From Nitrospirales bacterium (GTDB taxonomy: Bacteria > Nitrospirota > Nitrospiria > Nitrospirales > UBA8639), in contig BQIW01000014.1 of NCBI GenBank assembly GCA_021604105.1, positions 1 through 62,335 of the forward strand: a stretch of DNA of 62,335 bases. Direction: 5' to 3'. The notes beneath the pieces are model-generated. The model worked only from the letters and a program-made list of their open reading frames with translations, ran no database searches and had not been told where the DNA came from. How positions within the stretch are numbered: the stretch's first letter is position 1; each line of letters begins with the position of its first letter. The translations under genes were made by a program, and so were the position numbers. This document shows positions 8,842 through 17,456 of the stretch, one piece after another.

Positions 8842-9666
8842 ATGATCCACGGGTTGAGTTTCGATATTGAGGAACATTTTCAGGTTGCTGCCTTTGATTG
8901 CGTAGCCCGCCGCCGCCATTGGGAGAGGCACGAAAGCCGGGTAGAACGCAATACGCATCTTATCCTGGATCTTCTGGAGCATCGGGGGATTCACGCCACG
9001 ATGTTTGTGTTGGGATGGGTGGCCGAGCGACACAAAGGGTTAATCAGGCGTATTGTGGAATCCGGACATGAGTTGGCCTCTCATGGCTACGCGCATGAAC
9101 TTGTTACGGGGCAGACTCCTGAGGATTTTCGGGAAGATATTCGTCAGGCCAAACATATTTTGGAAGATATTTCAGGTGTGCCCATCATGGGTTACCGTGC
9201 TCCGACTTTCTCGATTACAAAGAAATCGGAATGGGCCTTGCCGATTCTTGTAGAGGAAGGGTACCACTATGATTCCAGTATTATGGCCGTCGTCCACGAT
9301 TACTATGGAATTCCCGGGGCCATTCCAACCATTCACACCATTTCCACCGATTCCGGTCCTCTTTGGGAGGTGCCACCATCGACTTGTAAATGGGCCGGCA
9401 TCACTTTTCCGGTTGCGGGTGGTGGATATTTTCGTCTGTTTCCTTATCGGTTGCTCAAGCCACTCCTGCAGCGAATTGAATCACAGGGGCATCCTCTTAT
9501 TATGTACCTCCATCCGTGGGAGCTGGACCCCAGTCAACCCCGGATGAGGGGATCCGTGCTTTCAGAGTTTCGTCATTACTTGAATCTTGAAAAGGTTCAT
9601 GGTCGTCTCATCCAACTCATTCAGGATTTTCCCTTCGGACCGTATCGGAATCTCATTACCTCCTAA
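8842..9666 (+). CDS. Polysaccharide deacetylase, XrtA-associated type (DUF3473)
   Basis: This 274-residue NodB-fold protein starts with the family-typical SFDIEEHFQVAAF (metal/catalytic Asp in FDIE) and continues with ATMFVLGW, GHELASHGYAHE (metal His pair), GYRAPTFS and a C-terminal YLHPWELD block. These mark the PEP-CTERM/XrtA polysaccharide deacetylases (TIGR03006 with DUF3473). It likely removes N-acetyl groups from sugars of the polymer or a precursor. No signal peptide is seen, so a cytoplasmic or membrane-associated site of action is inferred. The start at 8842 was chosen over the upstream GTG because it leaves the usual length and has GAAGGA upstream. Confidence 0.88.
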   Translation: MIHGLSFDIEEHFQVAAFDCVARRRHWERHESRVERNTHLILDLLEHRGIHATMFVLGWVAERHKGLIRRIVESGHELASHGYAHELVTGQTPEDFREDIRQAKHILEDISGVPIMGYRAPTFSITKKSEWALPILVEEGYHYDSSIMAVVHDYYGIPGAIPTIHTISTDSGPLWEVPPSTCKWAGITFPVAGGGYFRLFPYRLLKPLLQRIESQGHPLIMYLHPWELDPSQPRMRGSVLSEFRHYLNLEKVHGRLIQLIQDFPFGPYRNLITS

Positions 9667-10134
9667 TAGGTAGACGGTGTCTGTCAGCAAACGATCCCCA
9701 TCCTTTATCCAAAGATTTATTGCGGTGGTTATTAAATATATGTTGGTGAAATTGCTAGGAACACTTTACCTCCATTCTTCCATTGGCGAACCCTCCCATA
9801 TTCCCCCTTTAGTAGACTCATGTCTTTGTTTTTAAATCTCTCCAAATCTTCTGAAGAGAGGGGCAAACGAAGCCTCCTCTTCAGTTTTCGGTTCAATACG
9901 TTGTTTCCCGTCATGAAATCCGGTTAAGTCAACAACAGCTTCCCATAGCCGCAATTATTGAGCCGGGATAATTTTCGAATTGTGGCTTAGTTTTATACTT
10001 TTTTGACCGATAAATTACATTATGCAGGGTTATGTCAGTTGTTTCCCTTGTAAAGAGATGGGGAGGCAATTGTGACAGCACCTTTCAGAACCTGCGGGGG
10101 TGGTTAACTAGATGAGGAGGATGTGATTTAGAAC
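9667..10134. other. Gap before the outer-membrane barrel gene
   Basis: No supported gene. A 60-codon minus-strand reading frame (9732-9914) has no recognisable family. AT-rich sequence at 9970-10025 is a likely promoter zone. GAGGAGG lies about 18 nt before the barrel start, a rather long spacing. Confidence 0.35.
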
Positions 10135-11466
10135 ATGCGAAATCAGAGTGTCTTTTTTTCGGCTATATTTATCCTATGCCTGGCTTTCGCTTACCCTTCG
10201 AGTCTCGTTTCAGCCGCACTTTCTCTGGAGTCCTCCTTTAATGTCAGTCAAAGCTATACGGACAATCTTTTTTACGAGGATAAAAACACCAAAAGTGATT
10301 TTGGGACCTTTATTGGGCCTAATTTGACCCTACAATATGATAATCCCGATATTGTGATTGGTGGAACGTATTTCGGGAGAGTGGCTTTATTTATAAATAA
10401 TCCTGATGCAAATACCTATATTCAAAACGCCAATATTATATTGGATTTACCCTTTCTCACCAAACGATATAAGAAATTGTCAGTAACTCTTGATGAGAAC
10501 ATGACGTTTACCCCTCAACTGGACGCCTTTTCTTTTTCCGGAGCGCAAGATGCCACAACAAATTTTAGTGGAGGCGGGAGTGGACAGACGGGAAGCGTTG
10601 GGGGCACAGGAGGAACAGGGTTATCACAGGGCTTCAGTGGTACGCAAGGCGTCTTCACAAGGCGAGCTGACGCATTTTTTAATAGGGCCGGGGTCAGGTT
10701 GGGCTATGCTTGGGCTCCTCATGTCACTCCATCTCTTACCTACGCTAACCAATATCGTCATTTTTTTTCGAGTGGGTTTCAAGATTCTATAACACACATC
10801 GGAAGATTTTCTCTGGCCTATGGTGTGTCAGATAAAACCACAGTCACCCCTTCATATTCTTATCGACAGACAGACTTTCTCGGCGAATCTACTCAAAGTA
10901 CCTTTGCGGATAAAATTATTGTCCATAATCCTCAGTTGCAAATTTCCTATAACTTTACTCCATTGATAACGGGGACTGTACGAGGCGGAGCGGCATTTAT
11001 TAAACAAAAAAATGCCGGAGAAACTGATGATAGCACTATGACCGATCTTTCCAATAAGTGGCAAACGAGTTTTGTTGGTGGTGCCACGATAGCTAAATTA
11101 TACCGAGGCGGAAACATTTTTCTGAATGCCAGTCAAAACATTGGGGCTGGTGGGGGATTAGCTTCTCAAGCGACTCGCACGCGAATCATTACGTTAGGTA
11201 TTCGACACGAAGTTAGCCAAAAATTGGGCGCTTTTGGGTCTATCGGCTGGGCCAAAAACACCTCAACTGATGGGGATGCATTTGATACCAATACGTACCG
11301 GATTCAGGGTGGAATCGGGTATGCCTTTTTGTCCTGGCTTTCCGCCACATTGAGCTATTCTCATATTGACCAACGGTCCAACGGTTCTGTCGCCAATGAC
11401 CTAAAAGCCGACCAGGTATTCATTGGATTAATCGCCGTTGCTGATCCCTGGGTTCTAATGCGATAG
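10135..11466 (+). CDS. Outer-membrane beta-barrel protein of the EPS system (EpsL/TIGR03016-like)
   Basis: This 443-residue protein has a signal peptide of about 27 residues ending near VSAA. Repeated amphipathic beta strands follow, with the last residues ending WVLMR. Many alternating aromatic patterns (YTDNLFYED, LSATLSYSHID) are typical of outer-membrane barrels found in exosortase-linked EPS loci. A Gly/Thr/Ser-rich loop at residues about 145-172 is probably a surface or periplasmic plug loop. It likely provides the outer-membrane pore or polymer anchoring. The family assignment is by pattern, not by a catalytic motif, so it is approximate. It stands alone between two gaps of more than 300 nt, so it likely has its own promoter. 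Confidence 0.75.
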   Translation: MRNQSVFFSAIFILCLAFAYPSSLVSAALSLESSFNVSQSYTDNLFYEDKNTKSDFGTFIGPNLTLQYDNPDIVIGGTYFGRVALFINNPDANTYIQNANIILDLPFLTKRYKKLSVTLDENMTFTPQLDAFSFSGAQDATTNFSGGGSGQTGSVGGTGGTGLSQGFSGTQGVFTRRADAFFNRAGVRLGYAWAPHVTPSLTYANQYRHFFSSGFQDSITHIGRFSLAYGVSDKTTVTPSYSYRQTDFLGESTQSTFADKIIVHNPQLQISYNFTPLITGTVRGGAAFIKQKNAGETDDSTMTDLSNKWQTSFVGGATIAKLYRGGNIFLNASQNIGAGGGLASQATRTRIITLGIRHEVSQKLGAFGSIGWAKNTSTDGDAFDTNTYRIQGGIGYAFLSWLSATLSYSHIDQRSNGSVANDLKADQVFIGLIAVADPWVLMR

Positions 11467-11826
11467 GGATGGTAAAGGATAGGGAGGCCTACATTTCCCT
11501 AATTGCCGAGACTCTGCAGGTGTAAAAAATTCTATAAGAATTCGCCATGCCATCAATCTCATCTTCAAGAATTTTCTAGAATACGAATTGATTGACCATT
11601 GCTCGCTCTCGGCACACTTTAGCATTGGGGCAGCTGGCGGTCGCCAATCCTTAATTAGCCGAAAGATTTGTGAAAGCGCTTTCTCGGCCACCTCTGGATG
11701 GCCACCAAATCCAATAGGGGGGAAGGCTGGCCAATGGGGAGAGGGTAGGGATCCGGGTTCTCAAGGCAAGGCTTAGAAAAACATGGCTTTGGACTTCTAT
11801 CATAAAAAAGAGATGAGATTCTGAGC
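11467..11826. other. Gap with no recognised feature
   Basis: No gene, RNA or repeat is recognised. The stretch separates the export core from the first glycosyltransferase gene and may hold its promoter. Confidence 0.35.
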
Positions 11827-13002
11827 ATGAACATCCTGCTATTGGCTCCCCATCCCTTTTATCAAGACCGAGGGACTCCTATCGCCGTCAATCTTGTCCT
11901 CAAGGTGTTATCAGAACGTGGGGATACCATTGATGTCCTCACATTCCATGAAGGAAGAGAGGTGGACTATCCGCAGGTCAATTTATACCGAATACCGGCC
12001 TGGCCTTTTCTTCGCAACATCCGGCCGGGGTTTTCGTGGAAGAAGGTAGTGTGTGATGGCCTTTTGTGTGCCAAGATGATCGTTCTTCTTTGTAAAAAAC
12101 GGTACCACCTGATCCATGCTGTGGAAGAATCGGCCTTTCTCGCGCTTGTCGTGAATTGGATAGCACGGATTCCCTATCTTTATGATATGGACTCCTCGTT
12201 GGCGCAGCAAATGATTGAAAAATATCCTCGCCTGACTTGTCTGTCCAAGGCGTTCATGTTTTGTGAACGCCGGGCGGTGCAGGCTGCTGCTGTCGTGATG
12301 CCTGTGTGTGAAGCCTTAGTGACGCGCATTGAACCGTATCACCCGTCAAAAATTATGCTGCTTGAAGACGTCCCTCTTTTGGGGGAATCGACAGACTCTT
12401 TCTCAATGGCGAAAGAAGATCTCAACGCACCGGGCATACGAATTTTATATGTTGGAAATCTGGAGACCTATCAAGGAATTGATTTGTTATTAGAGAGCTT
12501 TGCGCTGGCTTTGAAAGAAGCGCCACAGAGCACGCTATTCATTGTGGGCGGTGAAAAAGACACTAGGGATTTCTATCATCAGAAAGCAGAACATTTAGGT
12601 ATCGGCCGGAACGTGTACTTTCTTGGTCCACGCCCCCTTGATCAATTGTCTGCGTATCTGTCGCAAGCAGATATTCTGGTATCCCCAAGAATTAAGGGAA
12701 CGAATACTCCCATGAAATTGTATTCCTATCTTGCCAGCGGGAAGGCGGTTTTAGCCACAAATTTGGTGACCCATACCCAAGTCATCAATAATCGGGTAGC
12801 CATGTTAGCCGACCCGACCCCGGAATCATTTGCTGAAGCGATGCTTCAACTTATGAGGAACGACGATCTACGACGAACCTTGGGTCTGGCAGCCAAGAAA
12901 CTGGTCGAAGAAAAGTTCAGCTTTCGGGCCTTTCGAATGAAATTGAACGCCGTGTATGACTATCTCGGTGAAACCATACAGCAGACTTCAGAAACGTATT
13001 AG
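11827..13002 (+). CDS. Glycosyltransferase, GT4-like (GT-B fold)
   Basis: This 391-residue protein begins MNILLLAPHPFYQDRGTP, the donor-independent N-terminal GT-B start with the GTP loop. The C-terminal Rossmann half carries ILYVGNL, GIDLLLESF, FLGPRPL and the acidic-poor EX7E-like region SPRIKGTNTPMKLYSYLASGK. It likely adds a sugar to the lipid-linked repeat unit at the cytoplasmic face; the specific sugar cannot be read from the sequence. The second E of the GT4 EX7E motif is not obvious, so the enzyme is somewhat divergent. The stop is followed 32 nt later by the GlpD-like gene, suggesting co-transcription. Confidence 0.85.
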   Translation: MNILLLAPHPFYQDRGTPIAVNLVLKVLSERGDTIDVLTFHEGREVDYPQVNLYRIPAWPFLRNIRPGFSWKKVVCDGLLCAKMIVLLCKKRYHLIHAVEESAFLALVVNWIARIPYLYDMDSSLAQQMIEKYPRLTCLSKAFMFCERRAVQAAAVVMPVCEALVTRIEPYHPSKIMLLEDVPLLGESTDSFSMAKEDLNAPGIRILYVGNLETYQGIDLLLESFALALKEAPQSTLFIVGGEKDTRDFYHQKAEHLGIGRNVYFLGPRPLDQLSAYLSQADILVSPRIKGTNTPMKLYSYLASGKAVLATNLVTHTQVINNRVAMLADPTPESFAEAMLQLMRNDDLRRTLGLAAKKLVEEKFSFRAFRMKLNAVYDYLGETIQQTSETY

Positions 13003-13034
13003 ATAGCCGGGTTTTCTTATCTTCAGGCGCGATA

Positions 13035-14720
13035 ATGACCAGAAATTTATTCCGTTTGGCAAAGGGCCGTTACGATGTGATTGTCGTGGGAGGTGGAATT
13101 TATGGCGCGTGCGTGGCCTGGGATGCGACCCTCCGTGGATTGTCGGTAGTTCTGCTTGAAAAAGGTGATATCGGTTCAGGGACCTCGGCGAACAGCTTGA
13201 AAATTATTCATGGAGGATTTCGATACCTACAACATGGGGATTTTTCGCGAATGCGGGAATCGTTACATGAACAAAAGGCGCTGATGCGGATTGCCCCGCA
13301 TTTGGTCCATCCCCTCCCAGTCCTTATCCCCACGTATGGCCATGGTCTGCGAGGAAGGGAGGTCTTCGCGTGTGCCTTAGCGATTAATGATCTTGTCGGG
13401 TTTGATCGAAATCGATTGGAGGATCCCCAAAAGCACATTCCGAGAGGACGAATTCTTCCACGAAATCAGGTTCTGGAATTGCTACCGAATATTCAGGCAC
13501 ACAATCTGACGGGTGGCGGGGTGTTTTATGATGCCATGGTCTACAACTCGGAACGGTTGCTCCTGTCATTTCTTCACTCGGCTGTGGCAATGGGGGCGGA
13601 ACTGGCCAACTACGTCAAAGCGGTTGGGTATCTCAAAGGGAAGGACAGCATTCGGGGGGTCGAAGCTGAGGATATGCTATCGGGTGAGCGATTTCAGGTT
13701 GAAGCGAAAGTGGTAGTGAATGCCTGCGGACCGTGGTTCGATCAGACGGAAGATATGTTGTCTGATCGTCCCAGGAACCATCGGATCCCGTGGGTCAAGG
13801 CCTTTAATATTCTCACTCGTCCGTTGTTCTCATCCTATGCCGTTGGGTTGGCGGCAAGGGGGACATATTCCGATGACCGGGCTTTACTGAATAAAGGGAA
13901 ACGACTGCTGTTTATGGTGCCCTGGCGTGGGTGTTCCCTCGTTGGGACCGCCTATCGATCATATGAAGGACAGCCGGATACATTCAGCATTTCCGAAAAT
14001 GATATTCATGAATTTTTACAGGAAATCAATCAGGTCTATCCTCAAGCGGCTCTTCAAATGAGCGATGTGAAATTGGTCAACGGCGGCCTGCTTCCTGGGG
14101 TGAATGTTGAGTCTCGTAGTGGGGATATTCAGCTTGAGAGTGAAGCGTCCATACGGACCAGGGGAGACGTTGGAGCCGAAAATGTTATATCGCTTGTGGG
14201 CGTCAAATTTACCACGGCTCGACGGGTGGGAGAACGAGTGGTTGATCAAGTGTTTCAGGTTTTGGGTAAGACTCCACCACGATCGCAAACGTCTCATACC
14301 CCTCTTCGCGGTGGAGAGATCTCTGCATTTCAGGAATATTTGAACCAGGAAATGAAAAGCCCTCGCCAGGGATTAAGTGCGAAGGCAGTGCAACGGTTAG
14401 TTTACAATTATGGCTCTTCCTATGGCGACGTTCTGCAATATTATCCCGATGCCTGTGGTAGGGAATTCCATTCCGAGTCAGAATCTATCAGGCTTTTACA
14501 AGCGGAAGTGCAGTATGCCTTGCGGGAAGAAATGCCTCAACGATTAAGTGACGTGGTTTTTCGCCGAACAGAGTTAGGGACGGCTGGATATCCCGGCGAT
14601 AAGCCCCTGGAGGTCTGCGCAGATATTCTTTCGAAAGGGTTGGGATGGAATAAGACCCAAACCCAACAAGAATTGGCAATGGTTCGAGGTATGTACCCGA
14701 GGGCAACATGGCGGAATTAG
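13035..14720 (+). CDS. FAD-dependent glycerol-3-phosphate dehydrogenase/oxidase-like protein (GlpD family)
   Basis: This 561-residue protein has a dinucleotide-binding GGGIYG at residues 19-24, a GSGTSANSLKIIHGGFRYL block typical of GlpD, NACGPWFD, an LVGTAYRSYEG block and the C-terminal VGVKFTTAR. The family oxidises sn-glycerol-3-phosphate to dihydroxyacetone phosphate with FAD. Finding it inside an EPS locus, overlapping a methyltransferase gene by 13 nt, suggests that it acts on a phosphoglycerol-like or related hydroxy substituent rather than in central glycerol use; this is inference. Length is close to family normal. The start ATG at 13035 has only a weak ribosome-binding site. Confidence 0.8.
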   Translation: MTRNLFRLAKGRYDVIVVGGGIYGACVAWDATLRGLSVVLLEKGDIGSGTSANSLKIIHGGFRYLQHGDFSRMRESLHEQKALMRIAPHLVHPLPVLIPTYGHGLRGREVFACALAINDLVGFDRNRLEDPQKHIPRGRILPRNQVLELLPNIQAHNLTGGGVFYDAMVYNSERLLLSFLHSAVAMGAELANYVKAVGYLKGKDSIRGVEAEDMLSGERFQVEAKVVVNACGPWFDQTEDMLSDRPRNHRIPWVKAFNILTRPLFSSYAVGLAARGTYSDDRALLNKGKRLLFMVPWRGCSLVGTAYRSYEGQPDTFSISENDIHEFLQEINQVYPQAALQMSDVKLVNGGLLPGVNVESRSGDIQLESEASIRTRGDVGAENVISLVGVKFTTARRVGERVVDQVFQVLGKTPPRSQTSHTPLRGGEISAFQEYLNQEMKSPRQGLSAKAVQRLVYNYGSSYGDVLQYYPDACGREFHSESESIRLLQAEVQYALREEMPQRLSDVVFRRTELGTAGYPGDKPLEVCADILSKGLGWNKTQTQQELAMVRGMYPRATWRN

Positions 14721-15508
14721 AGAAGCCCCTCTGGCCCATTCGACTTTTCAAAAAATCCGTCTTAAAACAACGGAAATATAAAGAAATCACTGAGGCCCTG
14801 GGCGAAACGACGCAATTACAGTGCCTCGACATCGGGGCAGATAATGGAGTGCTCAGCTACCTGCTCCGTCAACGGGGTGGACATTGGAAGAGTGCGGATC
14901 TTGACCAAACGACTGTGGACGCAATTCAGAGCTTGATTCATGAACGGGTGTTTCAGATTGATGATCAAGGCACACCGTTTGCCGACGATGAATTTGACCG
15001 TGTGGCTGTGATCGATTTCCTCGAGCATATTCCCAATGATGAGGCGTTCATCCGTGAGTTGCATCGAATCGTCAAACCTGGAGGACAAGTGATTTTGAAT
15101 GTGCCACATATCAAAACAAGCGTACTCAGGCAAATTCGATTGGCAATCGGCCAGACGGATGAGAAGCATGGGCATCTCCGCCCCGGTTATACACGCGGTG
15201 ACATTACCCGAATATTGGGAACCCAATTTACCGTGCTTTCGGAAAAGACCTATTCCAAATTCTTTTCAGAATGCATCGATACGCTGATAACATTCGCCTT
15301 TGATGTCCTCAAAAGTGGGAAGCGTCATTCTGCCAAAGGCCTTGTGGTAACCGGGAATGATCTCCAACGTTATCAAAGCATGTTCACCATGTATTCGCTG
15401 CTCTATCCATTTATATGGATAATCTCAAAGCTGGATCATTTGTTGTTTTTTACGAGTGGATACATGCTGTTAGTGGTTGCTCAAAACAAGAAGGATGCAA
15501 ACGCATAA
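14708..15508 (+). CDS. Class I SAM methyltransferase with C-terminal hydrophobic segment
   Basis: This 266-residue protein has a motif I LDIGADNGVLS near residue 38, an acidic SADLD loop and VAVIDFLEHI (motif IV region), then RIVKPGGQVILNVP. Those are class I methyltransferase features. The last 40 residues contain a hydrophobic stretch (LLYPFIWIISKLDHLLFF) that could attach the enzyme to the membrane, near the lipid-linked sugar. It overlaps the 3' end of the GlpD-like gene by 13 nt and its stop shares a base with the next gene's ATG, so translation is probably coupled. The acceptor is unknown; a sugar O-methylation is likely. Confidence 0.8.
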   Translation: MAELEKPLWPIRLFKKSVLKQRKYKEITEALGETTQLQCLDIGADNGVLSYLLRQRGGHWKSADLDQTTVDAIQSLIHERVFQIDDQGTPFADDEFDRVAVIDFLEHIPNDEAFIRELHRIVKPGGQVILNVPHIKTSVLRQIRLAIGQTDEKHGHLRPGYTRGDITRILGTQFTVLSEKTYSKFFSECIDTLITFAFDVLKSGKRHSAKGLVVTGNDLQRYQSMFTMYSLLYPFIWIISKLDHLLFFTSGYMLLVVAQNKKDANA

Positions 15509-16494
15509 TGGGACGAGTCTTGGTCACCGGTGGAAAGGGATTCCTGGGTAGCCACCTGGTGAGGCGCTTGCTTGCTGAGGGTGAAGAGGTTCGCGTATTT
15601 GGCCATCGGGGAAGCAAACAGGGTGAAGCCGCACGTGACAATGGGAGTGAAGTCATATGGGGAGACATCCGCAATCTCCCGGATGTGGAGCAGGCCGTTC
15701 AAGGAGTGGAGAAAGTCTTTCATTTGGTCTCCAACTTTCGGAAAGGGGGATCGGATAAAATCGACGCATATGCCGTGAATGTGGAAGGGACAAAAAATGT
15801 CCTCAATGCCGCCAGGAAGTATGGGGTTGCCCGCGTGGTTCATTGCAGTACGATTGGCGTCCATGGCGATGTTCAGGCGATCCCGGCTCATGAGGGAACG
15901 CCATTCAACCCCACTGATTTATATCAGGAAACGAAGCTCAAGGCGGAACAATATGTCTGGCAATTTCATCAGGAAACAGGGTTGCCCATTAGTGTTGTCC
16001 GGCCAATTTCGCTGTACGGCCCTGAAGATCTGCGCATGCTGAAATTGTTTCGTACCATCAAAAAGCGACAGTTTATCTATATAGGCAAAGGCAATGTCTT
16101 GTTTCATCCGGCCTACATTGACGATGTCATTGAAGGGTTCCTTCTCTGTGCCACCCATGAAAAGGCTGTGGGAGAAGCCTTCATCATCGGAGGAGATGGA
16201 TACCTTCCGTTACATGACCTCGTAGATCGGATTTCCGCTCAACTTCACGTCCCACCCCCACGTTGGCATATTCCGTTGAGACCGGTGGAAGGGCTTGCCG
16301 CCTTATGTGAGTCCCTGTGTATGCCTTTGGGCATTGAACCTCCTCTGCACAAACGACGTGTGAGTTTTTTTAAAAATAATCGGGCTTTCTCAATTGAAAA
16401 GGTGAAACGTGTTCTTGGTTACGCTCCACAGGTTTCCCTGGATGACGGGCTGAAACGAACTATTCGCTGGTATGAAGAACATGGGTATCTCTAG
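15508..16494 (+). CDS. NAD-dependent epimerase/dehydratase-like protein (extended SDR)
   Basis: This 328-residue protein starts MGRVLVTGGKGFLGSHLV with the SDR cofactor motif TGGKGFLG. It has a serine in HCSTIGVHG and the catalytic YxxxK as YQETK, then RPISLYGPED. The extended-SDR family includes sugar-nucleotide epimerases, dehydratases and 3-beta-hydroxysteroid-type enzymes, so the substrate cannot be fixed. The start at 15508 (TAATG overlap with the previous stop) was preferred over an upstream in-frame start because the Rossmann motif then sits at the expected N-terminus. It ends the GlpD-like/methyltransferase/epimerase gene block; a 221-nt gap follows. Confidence 0.85.
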   Translation: MGRVLVTGGKGFLGSHLVRRLLAEGEEVRVFGHRGSKQGEAARDNGSEVIWGDIRNLPDVEQAVQGVEKVFHLVSNFRKGGSDKIDAYAVNVEGTKNVLNAARKYGVARVVHCSTIGVHGDVQAIPAHEGTPFNPTDLYQETKLKAEQYVWQFHQETGLPISVVRPISLYGPEDLRMLKLFRTIKKRQFIYIGKGNVLFHPAYIDDVIEGFLLCATHEKAVGEAFIIGGDGYLPLHDLVDRISAQLHVPPPRWHIPLRPVEGLAALCESLCMPLGIEPPLHKRRVSFFKNNRAFSIEKVKRVLGYAPQVSLDDGLKRTIRWYEEHGYL

Positions 16495-16715
16495 TCATGG
16501 ACAACATGTTTGGGGGTTTGACCGAGTCAGGGTTGAATCGTAAAAAAGGATGAAATGCCCAGGTTCATCTCTTTTGAAGTATCAGGTAGCGCAATGATAA
16601 CCATTTCTTCAAACAACGGGATAGGCCAATGAAGACGCGGATCTTGATGTATCCAGGGAAGTCCTGAAATCTAGGGATTAAATGTTTATGTTGTATGTTG
16701 GCAAGGAGCACCGGC

Positions 16716-17456
16716 ATGAATGAGCGACCGCTAGTTGAATCGCTTGGGGACGCCACTCTTTCCCCCTATCGGCATTATCTTAATATCTTTGTCGGCAAGG
16801 AATCCCTTGTTGCGTTGGCCAAATACGAGCTCTACACGGGTTTGCTTGGTCGATTGCCGGGTGCCATCGGTTATTTTACGCGGGGGAAGTGCTATCCCGG
16901 CCTTCTGGGAGCCGTCGGTCGAGGAACGGTCTTCGGAGCGGGGGGCGTGCTGCGTTGTCCTAGACGAATCCGGTTGGGGCGGCGAGTGATGATTGATGAC
17001 TTTGTCGTCCTCGATGCCAAAGGGCCAAGCTCATCCATCGTACTTGGTGATCAGATCTTATTGGGGCGGAATAGCATCCTCAGTTGTAATGACTCTGCGA
17101 TATCGATCGGCAATTTCGTCTCCATTGGGCCTTTCTGTTTCTTGGTCTCCCGCAGTCATCTGACAATTGGTTCCAATGTCGCGATTGGAGCGGGCACCTA
17201 CATGCTCGGTGGCGGCCACGCTTATGACGATCCCGATACGCCTGTGATTCATCAGGCTCGGGTGTCGAAGGGGATTGTGATTGAGGACGGGGCCTGGATT
17301 GGAATTGGTGCGAAAATCCTTGATGGGGTGACCATTGGCCAAAACAGCATTGTCGGGGCGGGCGCCGTCGTATCTAAGGATGTGCTGCCTTGGACCGTGG
17401 TATTGGGTAACCCCGCTCGTGTGGTCGAAAAACGCAAGCAGGTTAAAGAAGGATGA
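16716..17456 (+). CDS. Hexapeptide-repeat (left-handed beta-helix) acyltransferase
   Basis: This 246-residue protein has an N-terminal helical region and, from about residue 70, many hexapeptide turns ([LIV]-G-x4 repeats such as IRLGRRV, IVLGDQI, ISIGNFV, LTIGSNV, VTIGQNS). It ends in the usual GNPARVVEKR. Such trimeric enzymes move acetyl or larger acyl groups from CoA or a carrier protein to sugars. Its ATG at 16716 has AAGGAG 7 nt upstream. The stop overlaps the next ATG by 4 nt (ATGA), so it is translationally coupled to the AMP-ligase gene, which in turn precedes an acyl carrier protein gene. This context makes it the likely transferase of a carrier-bound acyl group. Confidence 0.88.
   Translation: MNERPLVESLGDATLSPYRHYLNIFVGKESLVALAKYELYTGLLGRLPGAIGYFTRGKCYPGLLGAVGRGTVFGAGGVLRCPRRIRLGRRVMIDDFVVLDAKGPSSSIVLGDQILLGRNSILSCNDSAISIGNFVSIGPFCFLVSRSHLTIGSNVAIGAGTYMLGGGHAYDDPDTPVIHQARVSKGIVIEDGAWIGIGAKILDGVTIGQNSIVGAGAVVSKDVLPWTVVLGNPARVVEKRKQVKEG

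Noticed and set aside
9732-9914. 60-codon minus-strand ORF in the gap before the barrel gene
   Set aside because: No recognisable family, no clear ribosome-binding site and too short to support.
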